A stretch of 64,000 nucleotides of DNA from Akkermansiaceae bacterium (lineage in GTDB: Bacteria > Verrucomicrobiota > Verrucomicrobiia > Verrucomicrobiales > DEV007). A model generated the notes under the pieces. It was not told where the DNA came from and did no database searches. It worked only from the letters and a program-made list of their open reading frames with translations. Position numbers and translations under genes: made by a program. The DNA is taken from contig JACKQE010000002.1 in the NCBI GenBank assembly GCA_024233005.1, forward strand, positions 124,001 through 188,000, given 5' to 3'. Of the stretch, positions 17,482 through 30,002 are shown piece after piece; the first letter of the stretch is position 1; every line of letters begins with the position of its first letter.

Positions 17482-19417
17482 TCAGGCGATATGCCAGATC
17501 GGCGGGTATGGGCGCGCTCCTGAAATTGTCATGCGGGTGCCTTCGAGCGGTTTCGGGTGCGCCAAGAAGCGCTTCGCGTACGCTATTGGCGGTCCAGCGC
17601 GGAGTCGGAATCTCAGGACGCGCACGTAGTAGAAGGCGCGGAGCTTCGCGTCAGCTGGAGTCTTTCCATGCCGTGAAACAGGTTCAGGAGCCCCAATCGT
17701 ATTCGTCCAGGTGGCGTTCTCGACATCCACCGTGCTGCCAACACTCGGGACCTTGCCGTTCGCGCGTCTGGTTTGCGGTCACCCTCCACACCACGTCGTA
17801 AACCTTCTCCTGCGTTTCGCCGTTCGCACCCAAGCCAGCCTTTGACGACCTGAATCCCGGTCGAGGTTCGCTCCGATCAGGGTCCCTTCGCCTGGCCGCG
17901 ATGAGGAAGGATGGTGATGTTTGCACCAGGCGCACCCGCGCTCAGATCGCCGCCCATGCGACCTGCCAGCGTAGTAAGCGAAGGCAGTTGCCGGGTCTGC
18001 GCGTCAGCTTCGTCAAAGTCGCTCACCAAAAGAAGCGAACGATCAGACGAGAGAACCGGTTGTGGCATGGGTTTCCCTGCGCGCCATGGCGTCCCAGATG
18101 AACTCCCGGGTGTTTACTCCTGGGCCCACACACAGCGGCGTAGCCCGCGGCATTTCTCTGATCCATGATCTTGATTCCCGTCTTCGGGTTGTTCATGAAC
18201 ATAGCGTGCATGCCCCGCTCGGGCTGGGCTCCTGCAGGTGGTTTGCCAAAGAAATTCTCCTCTTCCATCGCGCTTAAGACCGGTGTAGGCATCGCTGCTG
18301 CCGACCATGCTGCCGAACGCGGGTTCGCGCCGAGCTTGGCCTCCAAGCAGGGGCCATTCTTCAGTGCCGAGCGGGCTTAGTCGCCTGCGAGCATGTCGCT
18401 GGTTTTTGCCTCGCTGCCATCAGGGTGCCCCTTGTCCCCAGGTCTCGAAGTCGGCGAACTCGTCACGTTCCGGCGGGGAAGGAGATGGGCTTCGCCGTCG
18501 CCCTTGGTCTGGGTGACCTCATAGAACTCCTGCTGCGCGCTGTTTGGCGTGAGTCGCCCATCCACCACCGCCTTGCCAGAAGGTCTCGATGGGAACATCA
18601 TGCCGTTGCTGAGATTTCCGTTGTGCGCGCGATGGCCAGCGCTGCCGCCAGTCTTCGTTCGTGAAGCTTCCATCCACTTGTAGAGATCAGGCGGATTATT
18701 GCTTCCCATCGGCGGGTAGCAGGTAAAAGGCACGATCTGGCTGGCCTTGTCCGCGTTATCACGGAAGATCACGTTGCGGTGCAGGTTATTACCCTTGTCG
18801 AGCCAGTCATTCACCAGCCGATGAAGGCGGTGAAGCGGCCCGGCTCATTGTAGGCCCTCCGCCGCCTGGATCGTCTCCTGCCAGGCCCCTTGTAGGCGCG
18901 GGTACCGGGAGATACATCAACTCAGGAAAGGTTCCTGTGAGAACTGGCCGATGATCTCCAGCGCGCGTCGCTCCTTTCGGGCAGTCATGTCCTTACCATT
19001 TACGGCCCATCGGGTGGGCGAGTTTCGGGCTTTCCGCAAAGAGGTCGGTGAAAAAGCCATATTGTCCGAGTGGTCAGCAACGACGAAGTCGAGCGGCCGG
19101 GAGAGCTTCGCGGGTTAGTTGCTGGAGCCATGACCTGCTCGCCACGGGCAGGCGAAAAGCCGGAGCGCATCGCGCGGAGTCAGGGTGCAACCGAAGGCTC
19201 CGGCATCCATCCGAACCCAGTGTGCAGATGAGTGTCACCGAAAAAGGGGCGCGAGAAGTTGCAGTCGGCATAAAGAGTAAGGACGTTTGCCCTGCACCTG
19301 ATCCGCCTTGCTCTTGGATAGCGTGTGCCTGCATCCGAGGCGGTATCCTGGGAAGTCATGGCGAGCAAAGCGACGGCGGCAGCAGCGATGATGATGGTGA
19401 AGTGGTTCGCTTTTCAT
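17482..19417 (-). pseudogene. DUF3604 family protein, many frameshifts
   Basis: Reading across frames gives a signal-peptide start at 19417, then the metal-site-like FFGDTHLHTGF, LDFVVVADHSD, LDKGNNLHRNVIFRDNADKA, PPDLYKWMEA, GGSxxAHNGNLSNGMMF, YEVTQTKGDGEAH, LDGSEAKTSDMLAG, NPKTGIKIMD and IVRFF. These are the conserved blocks of DUF3604, a putative metal-dependent phosphoesterase-like family often next to arylsulfatases. Codons between breaks are well preserved, but at least a dozen small insertions and deletions disrupt the frame. It is either a genuine pseudogene or a victim of sequence error. Confidence 0.75.
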
Positions 19418-20444
19418 TTGGGATGTGCGGTTTCGCAGTCGCTTGTTTGGGATCTTATTCTAACAGGGGCGATCGATGCCGTCACTGCGATTCTCGGCTC
19501 CTAGTTCCTCCCGGTCCAGCATCTCCTTGATGGTCCAGGATTCACCCACAGCGTGGCCTCAATGGATCTTGCCCAACGCCAGAGGTTCCAGGGTGAATGC
19601 GGGTCTCTCTCGCCCAGAGGTTCGACCAGTCAATAAAACAACCGGTCGCGGCTTTTTTTTGGGAAGCGTTCGTCCCAGGCCTGCCTGCGGATGGAGGAAT
19701 TCTCGCCGATAGAGATCCATCACGGAATTTCTGCGATCCATCCGCTCCTGGACGCCTTCCAAGAAGCACAGGAGGAAGAGAACCAGAAAGGCAGGGCACC
19801 AGCAGCAGAGGGAGGGTCTTGTGTGACGGGTTGTGGGCGTTGATCTTGCGCCAGACGGAACGTTTTGCAGGAATTGGGGTGGGTGGGGGAACGAGGGGCG
19901 TTTCCGGCTTGCCCTGGAACTGATGAACGGCCTAAACCAAAATGCCATCTTCTTCGAGCGCTTTTGGAGATCATGCCGAGGACTCATTTGCCCCGGCGGC
20001 TGAGGGGGCTCTGAACGACAGCAGTTCGATCGTGTGGAATTCTTAAACTCATGTGAATAAAGATGACATGGATTGGTTGACAAATCCTTGTAACATTGCG
20101 GTCCGATTTTCCAGCGGATATCGAGGACGCCAGACAGTTTTAGGGCCGCCCAATGATTTCCCTCAACCATCCACTGGCGCTTGAGGGTCACTGATTTTGA
20201 ACCGAATTAGGTTCGTTGAGAGAGTGGAAAAGGGCCTCCAGGTGGGCAAAAGGTGTTTTTGTATCTGAGTGAAGAGTGTCCGCTGTGCGTGTTGTAGGAT
20301 TTGATGAGGGGCGTAGTTCGGTGCGAGCGTAAGCCTCTATCTTTCGCATTCTGGAGGGCAATTGCCACCCTTCGGGCAGTAAAGCCAAAACCCTGTCCGC
20401 ACCAGCGCCGCAGCGCACGGCGAGGTGTGGCGCCGCCCCCACAT
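19418..20444. other. About 1 kb without a recognisable gene
   Basis: Located between the DUF3604 and HAD genes. Minus-strand fragments such as FLVLFLLCFLEGVQERMDRR suggest a membrane segment of a frame-disrupted small protein, but I cannot connect them into a gene. An AT-richer stretch near 20.0-20.3 kb may be intergenic. Confidence 0.35.
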
Positions 20445-21454
20445 TCATGGAGTTACTTCCCTGGGAAAAGGGTTCTCCAGTCGTCCCTTCATGCTTACAA
20501 TCGTCAACCTCGTTTCGGGCTTCGTCGGGCCTTTGTCGAGCTTGCCGATGTGGGACTCGCGATCATGGCGCATATTCGCGCTCAGCGTCGGTATGAGTGA
20601 ATGATCATGCCAAAGCGTGCACCCTTGCCGGAGGTGGTCCCATTCGAGCATCTGGAAGTCGCCGTCGGAATTGCGGCCCGGCGAGGCCAGGCGACCGATG
20701 TGCTGATAAATGCCGACAGGTTTACAACCGGCCTTGTCGTCGATGAAGTCAGGCTCAGAATTTTGACGATGAGAGGCTTGCCTTCGCGGACTTCGTATTT
20801 CGCCTTGATGCTGGAACCCGATCACCTGCTCGGGCGGGATCCCGTAGGTTTCCTCGGCGAACGCGGATGAAGTCGATGCCTCCGCCGGAAACGATGAAAG
20901 TCTTGAAATCGTTGGCACGGAGAGGTAGGCGAGCAGCTCGAGCATCGGCTGATAGACCATCTGGTTATGAAGAGCCATGCCGGTCTTCGGAGTGTTTGGC
21001 GGCGGCAGGCCAGTCGCGGATGACCTTGGAGGAATTCCTCCGAGTCATGCCCGCATAGTGGCCATAGCCATTTCGAGCAAGGCATGTTCCCCTCCGGCGA
21101 GCGCGGATTTCACGTCGCCCTTGAGGACGGGCGAAGGGCTCTTTTTCCTTCCATTCCGGATGCTCGAAGCGAAGCGTCTTGATGCGCAGTCGAAGATATA
21201 GAAAGCCTGGAAATACATCGGTTGCTCGGACCAGAGACAGCCAATCATTGTCGAAGGTGGCAATACGTTCCGGAACCGGAACGAAGTCCGAATGGCTTTC
21301 GTCTTTTCTACAAATGCCACGATGGCCTCCTTTTGGAAGTGTCGTTCCAAGAGAGGGGTAGTGGATCAGCGGCAAGGGGACCAGTGGCAGAAGAGATCGC
21401 GGTCAGCGTGACCACCACGGCTGACATGATGCTTGATGTGCCCTTTGGTTTCAT
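20445..21454 (-). pseudogene. HAD-family phosphatase, frameshifted
   Basis: Begins with a signal peptide (MKPKGTSSIMSAVVVTLTA). It keeps HAD motifs across frame changes: RIATFDNDxxLWSEQPMYFQ (motif I aspartates), a motif II-like segment around the LLAYL region, and GNSDGDFQML (motif IV). Also seen are EHPEWKEKEPFA and ETYGIPPEQVIG. The family hydrolyses phosphoesters; this subgroup is exported and often accompanies sulfatase clusters. Several indels break it. Confidence 0.7.
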
Positions 21455-23799
21455 TGGGGTTGGTGTGTGTTGGGGGTTGGTTTCGCCAAACCATCGGTGG
21501 TGAGCATTTTGTCGACAGTCAGGACGGTTTCCGCTATCGCGCCCAGAGTTCCGGGTAGCCAGACCTTCCGGCGATAGAAAAGAGCATTGAATTCTGGCGT
21601 TCCCCTGGCCACAGATGGCGAATAGATCCTCCGCGCCCACAAAAAGGCGGATCGGAGCCTGGCACATCATGTCCAGTTCTGTGGGACGCGCTGGGGTTCG
21701 TCGAGGCGGACCCAGTCAGCGTATTCGATCGCGGTTGGTCGTCGGTGACCGGGCAGGGGCATCGTAAGCGTATTGTTCCAGTCCGGCGCGGCCGGTGATC
21801 CATGGGTCGCCAGCCAGGGCGTTGGGCGGGCGATGCCGATTTGCATGGCGGCTGCGGTTTCCAGTTGGCTGAAGCGTTCAGTGATGCGGGGGACATCGAG
21901 GACGATGGGATCAGGAGAGCCGACGAGCGGCTATTCGTGCAACTCGGTGGTCCACAGCGAGGCGTGTGGATAGACATCGAAAACTGCGCACCAGCGAGCA
22001 GGAGTCGTCGTTGTTCTGGGTCAGGGCAGCAGCCATTGGGCGACGATGCCGCTGAGGCCAGGCGTTCGCGCGCGAGTTGATAAATCGCTGGAATAGAGAT
22101 TCACCACGCCGCGGCGGATGGCGGCGAGGGTTCGAGTGATGAGATCGTAGGTCTGTGGATTGCTGAGGAGTTCAGCGCCGACCGTCGCGCGAGGCAGATG
22201 TCAAGCGCGGATCGGTGGCCGCGCTGAATTGCCATATGAAAGTGGGATGTGGCCCGCTTTGACCTCAGGCAGGAGTTCGGCGACGACGCGACAGCAAGAC
22301 CCGGGTAAGCGAGCAGCGCACCGGAGGTGATGCCGGTGCCGAGACCCAATGACCAGCGCGGACTTCAGGTTCGCCATTATGCGATCGATCAGAGGCAGCA
22401 GCGCCTGCGAAGGCACCGTGTAACGCAGGGACGGCGAGATGTCGCCGGTGTTGGAAACGCCCTGGATGTAGAGTCGGCGAAATGGCTTTGGATCCGGCGG
22501 CCTGTTCGGGCACGGCGACGGTGCCGCCGCGTCCTTCCTGGTAGGAAATGATTCTTCCATCCCGGGTATTGTCGGCCGGTAACGTCGCGAGTCGGTTGGA
22601 GGAGTGAACACGGTGGTCAGCACGGCGGCGGCCAGGGGTGATGGCGAGCGCGTGCCCAGCGCCGCCGCTGGCCAGAAGTGCCGTGCGCGGCGGCTAACAG
22701 TCCAGTAAGGGCGACGATGGCGGGATGGCAAGCATTTGACAGAGTCGAACTGCAGCACCAGCAGGAATCCGGTGATCCGCAGTGTAAACGATTCCGCCAG
22801 AATTATTCAGTGCGACGACCCGTATCCTCGCGCCCGACGTGTCCGGCATCGACGATCAGTTTTCAATGCGCGGGAAACGCCGCGCCCAGCAGCAAGGTGG
22901 GCACGAAGACCACATAGAAGGCGGCGACCGCGAAACAGGCGCCCATTTTCCGCCGTGACTTTCGGTGAACGAAACGCGGCGCTAGCCACCCGCAGGACTG
23001 CAGACCAGGAAGCCAAGCGCCGAGCAAGGAGATTTCCAACAGTGCCACCAGGCCCGCCGCAGCGATGGGCAGACCGAACACACCCCAAGGGATTGCAGAC
23101 GATCGGCCCTCCCGGGCAATGGGGCCGCGCCCAGTGAAGGCCTGATAGATAGACTGCAAGCATGACCGAAAAAGCAAACTTCCTGGTCCACAGGAGGGCT
23201 GACACGGCAGCAGCGCACCGATTGCGGCGGCTGCCACTGCCGTGCCCTGGATGCCGAATGCCGGGATAAGGCAAAGGGGCCATCAGCGCACCGATGATGG
23301 CCCGGCGGTGAATTGATGGCACATACATCCGTCGCCGCGGAACCGATCCAGTCGGGCCAGGTGACAGCGACCGAATGACGGCTGGCAATTGCCGCCCATC
23401 AGGAAGGTGAGAGGAGGCCGGCGAGGACAAGATCAGCGCCCACGCAGGCAGGCCGCTGTGGGTTTCAAAGTGTGAACAAGCGCGCCAGATGCTGAGGGCG
23501 AGCGTGTTGGCGATACCGGATAGGCCGACGCCAATCCTCAGCATTGCATAAAGACGCAGAGGCCGCCTCACCCGGTCTGCCGCACGTCCCAGCACCAAGC
23601 CGCCCAGCGCGAGTCCGCCGAAAAACGCGCTGACACCGGTGGTGACCGCATACCGTCACGCCGACGATCAGAGTGAGTTGTTTGATCAGAACGCGGGAAA
23701 ACCAGGGCGACCATGCCGGAAGTGACGAGCAGCAACCCGGACCACCTCGCGCCATGAGACTTCGGTGGTGCTTGTGGATTCGAGCGTGGTTTTCGGCAT
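21451..23799 (-). pseudogene. Membrane-fused spermidine-synthase-like protein, frameshifted
   Basis: Reconstructed blocks include GLLLVTSGMVALV, IKQLTLIVGVTV, LGRAADRVRRPLRLYAML, GLPAWALIL, AAAIGALLP, GVSNTGDISPSLRY, LKSALVIGxGTGITSGALLA, TYDLITLEPSPPSAA and LTVDKMLTTDGLA. This is the layout of fused MFS-like/spermidine synthase proteins: multiple membrane spans followed by a Rossmann methyltransferase-like domain. The start at 23799 gives MPKTTLESTSTTE. Its end overlaps the HAD start. The polyamine role is not established for such fused homologues. Confidence 0.65.
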
Positions 23800-25015
23800 G
23801 TCAGGAGATGAGGGTTGAGCGAGGAAGAGTGGATTCCGAAGACCGGAGAAAGCGAGGCCGTTGCCGACTGCTCTCTTCTGAATGCCCGGAGCAAGTTCGT
23901 CACCGCGCCACGTTCCGGTGGGATCAGAATAAAAAGCCGACGCTACCTGACCCAACGATGGCAACGCGCAGTAATCCGGGACCAGGCTGACCGTAAAGGT
24001 CCTTGTTCCGCGCCATTCCAGCCGCACGCGGTGTTGGCCGCTGCGGGATCATCGCGGCACGGCAGGCGCGCAAAAACTTGGGCAGCGGACCTGTCCGGTG
24101 GATTGGCCTTTCCACAGGAGTCTGGCGGCATAGTTCAGGAGGCGGTTGCGTTGCCAGATTGTGAACACAAAAGTGCCAACGTCACGGCCTGAGCTTGGGT
24201 CAGCAGCGCTGTTTCCCGGGACCCGTGGCAAAGGTCAGACGACATCCAGGTGACTAAGCAGGTCTCTTTGATTCAAGAGTTTTCGAATTCGGATCCACCA
24301 CACGTAGGTGATCGTAAGCAGTGCGATATTTGCGGTTTTCTGCACGAGATAGGTGACCGTCTCGCGCCGCTCGCCGAGGGAATGCCCCTCATGCCAGGCT
24401 GGTCATAGATGTTAAGCTTCTCAGGGTAAACGCGGACGCCTTCGAGTTACCTCAGGCACCAGCGCGAGAACGACCCCGGTCATTTGCAGCGCCCGCTTCT
24501 GGACAATGGTGCGCTTAGACACGCCGCCGACCTGCGTCTGGCCCGGCGCGGGTTCCCAGGTCTCGTTCACCTCAGGTTCCTCGAGTGACAAGGGAATCCG
24601 ATCCGCTCGGGTGCCGGGTGGGCGTCGGATATCGAAGGTAAGGTCGGGAGGCGAGCGCGTCCGTCGCCGCGCCGCTGTATCCCTCGCGGCGCGCAGGCCT
24701 TACGGGAGCAAGGGATCTCGATCGCTCGGATTTCTGGGAAAAAGCGCGGACTCGTGGCGCTGGACGGAACCAGGTCTTGCCGTCAATTTCCTCAGTCTCG
24801 ACCAGCGGCTCGCCGATCTTGATCTGAAGCGCTCCGGGAACCTGCGAACGGTGAAGCTGGCGGTGCCGGAAAGGTGCCAGGTGCAGATCGATGTAAAGGG
24901 AACCCGCTGCCCGACCCAGCCTGGTCAGGCACCCGCCCTACACACGACCAGGGCGACTTCACGCATTCATGTGGCTGCCAACAGGGGCGAAACGCGAAGA
25001 TCCAGCCTTTTTCAT
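23800..25015 (-). pseudogene. batD: BatD-like protein, frameshifted
   Basis: Fragments in order: a signal-like N-terminus (MKKAGSSRFAPVGSHM), VPGALQIKIGEPLVETEEIDGKTWF, LTFDIRRPPGTRADRIPLSL, EVNETWEPAPGQTQVGGV, RTIVQKRALQMTG, GERRETVTYLVQKTANIALL and TYVWWI. These match the beta-domain repeats of BatD (oxygen tolerance), a membrane-anchored partner of VWA proteins. The C-terminal part holds NKDLYGQPG and PTGTWRGDELAPGIQKRA. Frame breaks occur every 50-150 bases. Confidence 0.7.
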
Positions 25016-25615
25016 CTTCCGCCCTCCTGTTCCACGGTCTGCTGATAGGAAAACTTCGCCTTGGGGAAGTCTGCGGGCCGGGTCTGCGCACGCGGCACCC
25101 AGCCAGAGCGCCTGGATGGCTTAACGCTCATGCTCTCGTCGCCGCTCATCTCGACCTCTTCGCCGCCGTTCTTCGCTGCCTTGTTGAAGGGAAATCTCGA
25201 CGTCGGGTCAGCCTTCTTCTTCACCTTGGTCGCCGCGCCCTCATTGCCTCCTTTGCGGTGGATGAATCCGGCGCGTGCCTCGGCGAGGGCGCGAGACTCC
25301 GGCTTCACGCCAGTGCGGCGCAAGGCCAGTGCCCGGTCGCAGCATGCGATGGCCGCGCCATATTCGCCGCGCATCAACCGCGCGTTGCCTTGGATTTGAA
25401 ATAGGCTTCCGGTGTGCTGCGTCGGGCGAAGGCTTGGGCGGCCTTTTCCGAACTCTCCGGCGCGATACAGGCGACGCCCTGCCACATCAGGTCATGGAAT
25501 GCCCTCGCCGCTTGCTCCGCCTCTCCTCGCTGGAACTGCCGCTGCCCCAACTGGTCAGGGGTAGACCAAAGGGACGTCAAGTGATCGCGGCGATGACGAG
25601 AAGCGCTTTCATCAT
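25012..25615 (-). pseudogene. TPR protein of the Bat operon, frameshifted
   Basis: Starts MMKALLVIAAIT and contains QLGQRQFQRGEAEQAARAFHDLMWQGVA, YRAGEFGK, then QGNARLMRGEYGAAIACCDRALALR, the TPR pattern found in BatB/BatC-type proteins. A Lys/Glu-rich tail follows. Its end overlaps the BatD start by 4 bases in an operon arrangement. Confidence 0.7.
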
Positions 25616-25616
25616 G

Positions 25617-26513
25617 GCTCCTCCGGATGTGGATCCGCGGCGGAAGGTGGAAGGAAAAGCAGCGCGATGAGCAGGACTTGATCAGTAAGTAAGCCTCCTG
25701 CCACCTCGATCCTGCTCACCGGTCTGGGCCGCTGGCACGCCCAGGCCGCGTGACGCACGAAGCGCCGCGATGTCGTCCTCTCCGGCGCTGAGTTCGTGGA
25801 CCGATCTCAAGCGCCTTAGCCGCGTTTCCGCAGCGACGGGTCGGGGGAGCAGCATCCGTTCAGCGCGAGGAAATGCACCGACAGGTCGTCGAACTTCTTC
25901 AGATCACAGTCTCCGTTTGGACCGAATCCGCCATAACGGTGATCGTTCCGCCTCCATTCGCGAGAGCACCTCATTTCCCGCGTCAAAGGCAAAGGTCGGA
26001 CGATCGCCTGGCAGCAGCATGATTTCCAGAAATCTCTGCCGCCATCCGGACGACGATCTCCATCCCGCGTCGGCAGCAGGACGAGGTGCGCTGAACCAGC
26101 GTAGGCAATCAGTCCCAGCGGCTGGCCCTGTCTCGCCAGCGCGAAATCAGCGACCTTGAGCCAGGCCCGCTCGATCCGCGACGGTGCGGGTCAGGCATTC
26201 CATGCTGGCATCCGCCTTGAGCAGAATCATCACCGGCGAGGCGTCGTCGGCGAACAGGCTGGGCTCCAGTTTCCAAGTTGGGCCGCGACCCCGAGTTACT
26301 TAACACCCAGAAGGCGAGAGGACGAGGCGCAGGTCGGCGTCGAGGCCGAAGTCTATCCGACGATGAGCGCCTCCAACAGCGGGTTCCGATCTGCTCGCAC
26401 CATCCCACCGCAACGGATCGCTGCGACGCTGCCACCACCACCCGACGGCAAAGCCAGCGGCAGGGCAGCCAGGCCGGACGGATGAAGTGAAAGTTGTCAG
26501 AAAGCTCCGTCAT
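25617..26513 (-). pseudogene. Second VWA-domain protein (BatB-like), frameshifted
   Basis: Starts MTELSDNFHFIRPAWL, a membrane-proximal BatA/BatB N-terminus. Fragments SSDRLRPRRRP, FWVLSNSGSRPNLE, PDPHR, MAAEIS and AGGGTITVMADSVQTET correspond to a VWA domain read through several frame changes. Its start overlaps the end of the upstream VWA gene. Confidence 0.6.
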
Positions 26514-27540
26514 CAGATCCTCCAGCTTTCCAGTGATCGGGTGGACGCGCACGCGCTCGGCAGCTGATCGGAATCGGTGCGAGATGTGAGGGGCGGCTGC
26601 CGTGACCTTGCCGAAAGGAAGCCAGGACCGCCGAGCAGCGGCGGTAGTAGAGGTGCCGCGGGCGATGGCTGACCACGTTCACCTTCTGGTTTCGATGCGA
26701 GTCGGAGTTCGTCGTAGATGCCTGCGAGTCCCTGCCGGTCGGAGGCGTAGAAGTAGGAACCGGCGGCGGTCTCCACGACCTCCGCGCAGCGTGGTTTCAT
26801 CAAGTTTTCTCCTCCCCACCGTTGAGGTCGCCGATGGCCACAGTATGAATGCGGATGCCGCGTTCCTGGGCGATGCGTGCCGCCCTCGACCAGGGGCACC
26901 ACAACTGGTGTCGTTGCCGTCGGTGAGGCAATGATCGTTTTTCGCCAGTGCGTCACTTGATTCGAAAGCGTCACGCCAAGGAATGATGCATGGCATCGCC
27001 AAAGGCCGTCCGTCCGCCCGCCATGCCGATGGCGGTCTCGTCGAGCAATTGGCGCGACAGGTTCAGGTCCGGTGGAAAACGGCGCCTGCAGGAAGGGCGC
27101 GTCGCCAAGACGACCAGTCCGACACGGTCGCCTTGGCGCCTCTCCGAGAAGTCGCCAAAGGCACCTCCTTCACCGCGGTTAGACGGTCGACCTTCGCGCC
27201 CGCTGCGTCCATGCAATCCTGCTGCTGCATCTGGAGCCGGAGGTCCGCACTAGAAGCAGGTCACGGGTAGGCAGTTCTTTGGTAACCGGGGATCGATCCA
27301 CTGGGTCGCGCCAAAGCGTAAGGAGAACGTAAGTGAGAGTAGGAACGGGTGGTGCCAGCCCGTGCGCGCCGATAGCCGAGGCAGCGCCGAGATCGCCGCG
27401 CGCAATAGCCGATCCCGAACGGCACCCTCACCGCCACCACAGTCGTGCGGAGCCAGTGCGGCGCATCCTGCAGCAACCGAGCGGCGTGGCGCGAGAAATC
27501 CAGGAGTGGGCGAGGTGCAACATGGGGTCAGGATTCCTCG
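26510..27540 (-). pseudogene. VWA-domain protein (BatA-like), frameshifted
   Basis: N-terminal FAHPWFLALLPLVA-like membrane segments are readable in pieces near 27.5-27.3 kb. Then come DRVGLVVLATRP, DLNLSRQLLDETAIGMAGGRTAFGDA, TDGNDTS, LDETTLRG, SYFYASDRQGLAGIYDEL and VNVVSHRPR. The order and wording are those of BatA: a VWA domain with a MIDAS-type metal site between membrane helices. Frames change repeatedly. Confidence 0.75.
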
Positions 27541-27559
27541 ATCGGCGGGAGTTCGGTGC

Positions 27560-27966
27560 TGGCGGATCCATGGGGCGGCGGCGACGGCTCGCCGCCGATG
27601 TCCGGGGTTGCGCCCGGTCGACCATGAATACCCAGTGGTAGGCATTGCAAACATTGGGAGAGGGCTCGGTGAGCGTTTATTCCAGCCATGCGATCCGATC
27701 CGCGCCCGCCATCCTGGTGACGACCTGTCTCGGTGCTGCCTCAGGGCGGTGCGTCGGAGGATTTCCGCGATGGCGGTAGGATCGGTGATGACTCCATCGA
27801 GTTCCGCAGAACCAGCGCGGCAGCGACATTTCGACCGCCAGCGTTTCCATCCGGCGCGCGCTCCCCAGGAGGCGAGGCTTAAGCAAACCAGCACCACCTG
27901 CCAGCCCGGTGCGAGGCCGCAAGAGGACATTGGGCAGGACCGCTGGGTCGATACAGCCGGTCCAAA
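27560..27966 (-). pseudogene. DUF4381-like protein, frameshifted
   Basis: Pieces APGWQVVLVCLSL, AELDGVITDPTAIAEILRRTALRQ and VTRMAGADRIAWLE correspond to the membrane helix and helical domain of DUF4381 proteins. These characteristically sit between DUF58 and VWA genes, as here. Confidence 0.6.
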
Positions 27967-28900
27967 CTAGGCGGGGATTCGTTCATGGCGGACCGGCAGG
28001 TGTTGCCCGAACAACTCGCGGATCTGAGTCAGCCGGAGCTTCGGCGGTGGAGTTAGCGGGACCGGAACGCTAAGGGCCTGGAAAATCCCGCGCCCTCCGT
28101 GGACGGGCGGCTTGAACTCGCGCTGGAACGCCTCCGGAAACGCGTGACCGGAGGCAGCGTCACCAGCCCTCGGAAGTCGGGCGACCATCCGTGGCGGTTT
28201 CCGGCGGGCTCCCAGCCGGATCATAGATGGCGACGATCAACACGTCATTGTGCGCCCGCAAGCGGGTGGCAGGCGGCGCTGGGTCTCGGCATCCGCGCCA
28301 TCGAGGTCGCTGTTGATCACCACGACGGGGGTGATCGTGCGTTGGCGTTGCGCGCGGCGGCCTCGAGCGCGTCGTTGAGGGAGTCACGTTGCCGGGCTGG
28401 CAGTTTCCGGAGTTGGTGGTTGAAAAGGCCGGGCGACCTCGTGCAGAGGCGCAGCACGCCGGAGTGGCGCTGCGCTGCGGGCGGAGTTGGACAAGCTCGA
28501 GGTGTCTCGTTGAAAACGACCCCACCCACCGCGGTCTCCGGGCCGAGTGTCGCCACGCGCCGAGCGCGGCGACTTCGGCAGCAGTGACCGATTTCATCGC
28601 CCGGCGGCTGCCGAAGGGGTATCGGCGTGCGCTGGTCCACCACAAAAGCAGGACCAGGCGCTCGCGCTCCCTCGTTGTAAACGCGGATGTAAGCGAGGTG
28701 AGCGAAGGCGCGCGGTGGCGCTTCCAGTCGATCGTCGGACGTCGTCGCCCTGGACGTAGTAAACAGTTCCTCGAAAGCGAGACCTCTGCCGCGGAGGCGC
28801 GAGGCGTGACGACCCGCCAACAGGGAATGCGCAGTTGCACCTCAGGAGAAACGAAACCGCGCTTCCGCCTTGAGCAGGAGGAGATCGTCGAGATCGAAAT
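27967..28900 (-). pseudogene. DUF58 protein, frameshifted
   Basis: Readable blocks: LLRCNCAFPV region, RGRGLAFEELFTT, YVQGDDVRR, KATARLRSP, VYNEGARAP, VDQRTP, GSRRAMKSVTAAEVAALGAW, LNDALEAAARNANA, HNDVLIVAIYDP, FPEAFQREFK, IREL and FGQHLPVRHERIPA. These are DUF58 (VWA-like) landmarks. DUF58 proteins are co-encoded with MoxR ATPases. Confidence 0.7.
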
Positions 28901-28920
28901 GCGAGCACGGTAGGCACTGA

Positions 28921-29865
28921 TTACAAAACGCGAAAGTCACACCCGCCGCGACTTGCCCTGACAGCTCGTCGACGACTTCCAGTCCAGGTCCTGCCAGCGG
29001 CTTCGGCCTCGTAGCTGAGGTGGATGCAGTGGGCGAGGCAGGCGGGGGCGACAGCGCGGATGTTGTCAGGCGAGACAGGAAGTCCTGCCCGTTAGCAGGC
29101 CAAACGTGGGCGCGAGCAGCGGCGTCGAGCGCGAAGCGTCCCTCGCGGGCTGGCGCCGAGGCGGATCCGCAGCGAGATCGCCGCCATGCCGCTTCGGTTC
29201 ACGGGTGCCGATGACCAAATCGACGATGTATCGCTCGGCGGCTTCCGCGACGTGGATCGCGGCCACTTCCTCGCGTGCGGCGAAGATGACGTCCGGTTCA
29301 ATCTTTGACGGGAAACCGGCGCCCTGCCCTGACTTCTCTCCCCGCACGAGACGCAGGATGGCGCCCTCGTTTTCGGCAGGCAGGTAGGGCACGTGGACGT
29401 AGGCGAAGCGGTCCATCTGGGCCTCGGGCAGCAATGGATGGAAGTGCCTTCCTGTTCCGGTGGGGTTCTGGGTGGCGAGGACGAGGAAGAAGCGGGGCAA
29501 GGGATGGGTGGTGCCAGCGACGGTGATCTGCCGTTCCTCCATCGCCTCAAGCAGCGCGGCCTGAACCTTGGCCGGGCCAGCGAGGTTTGATCTCGTCAGC
29601 GAGCACGAGGTTGCCAGATCAGTCCGGGCTGGAAATCAGAAGCTGCCGTTCTGCTCGCGGTAGATTTCCGATCCAGTGACGTCAGGGGGCAGGTCCGGCG
29701 TGAACTGCACGCGGCCTGAACTCGCTCTCAACGAGCTTGCCAGAGTGTCTTGATTGATCGCGTCTTAGCCGCCGACGGCCCCTCCATCAGAATGTGGCCG
29801 TCCGCGAGCAGTGCGATGAGCAGTCGTTCGACGACGGTTTCCTGGCCGATGATCGCCGCGTTCAT
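28921..29865 (-). pseudogene. MoxR-family AAA+ ATPase, frameshifted
   Basis: Starts MNAAIIGQETVVERLLIALL. Walker A region DGHILMEGPSAAKTRSIKTL, then VLADEI (Walker B), VQAALLEAMEERQITVAG, FFLVLATQNPT (sensor), EAQMDRFAYVHVPYLP, AAERYIVDLVIGTREPKR and RAVAPACLAHCIHLSYEAE. These AAA+ chaperone-like ATPases work with VWA proteins to assemble or activate envelope or metal-containing partners. At least six frame breaks. Confidence 0.8.
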
Positions 29866-30002
29866 CGCGGTCGCGCGATCGCTGGAAGGCTTCTCGGGGG
29901 GGCATGGTGGCGTTGCGGGAATGAGGGATGGTGAAAGGACGGGGGCGCACCCGATCAGAACGGGTGCGGCCCTGTGAATCACTTCATGCGTGAAGCAGTC
30001 GC

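Noticed and set aside
27422..27436. A 14-base match to the 3' end of tRNA-Ser (CACCCTCACCGCCA), a possible second attachment site
   Set aside because: It lies within coding sequence of the VWA gene (TTVVAVRVPF) and is short enough to occur by chance; the T-arm sequence is not repeated there.
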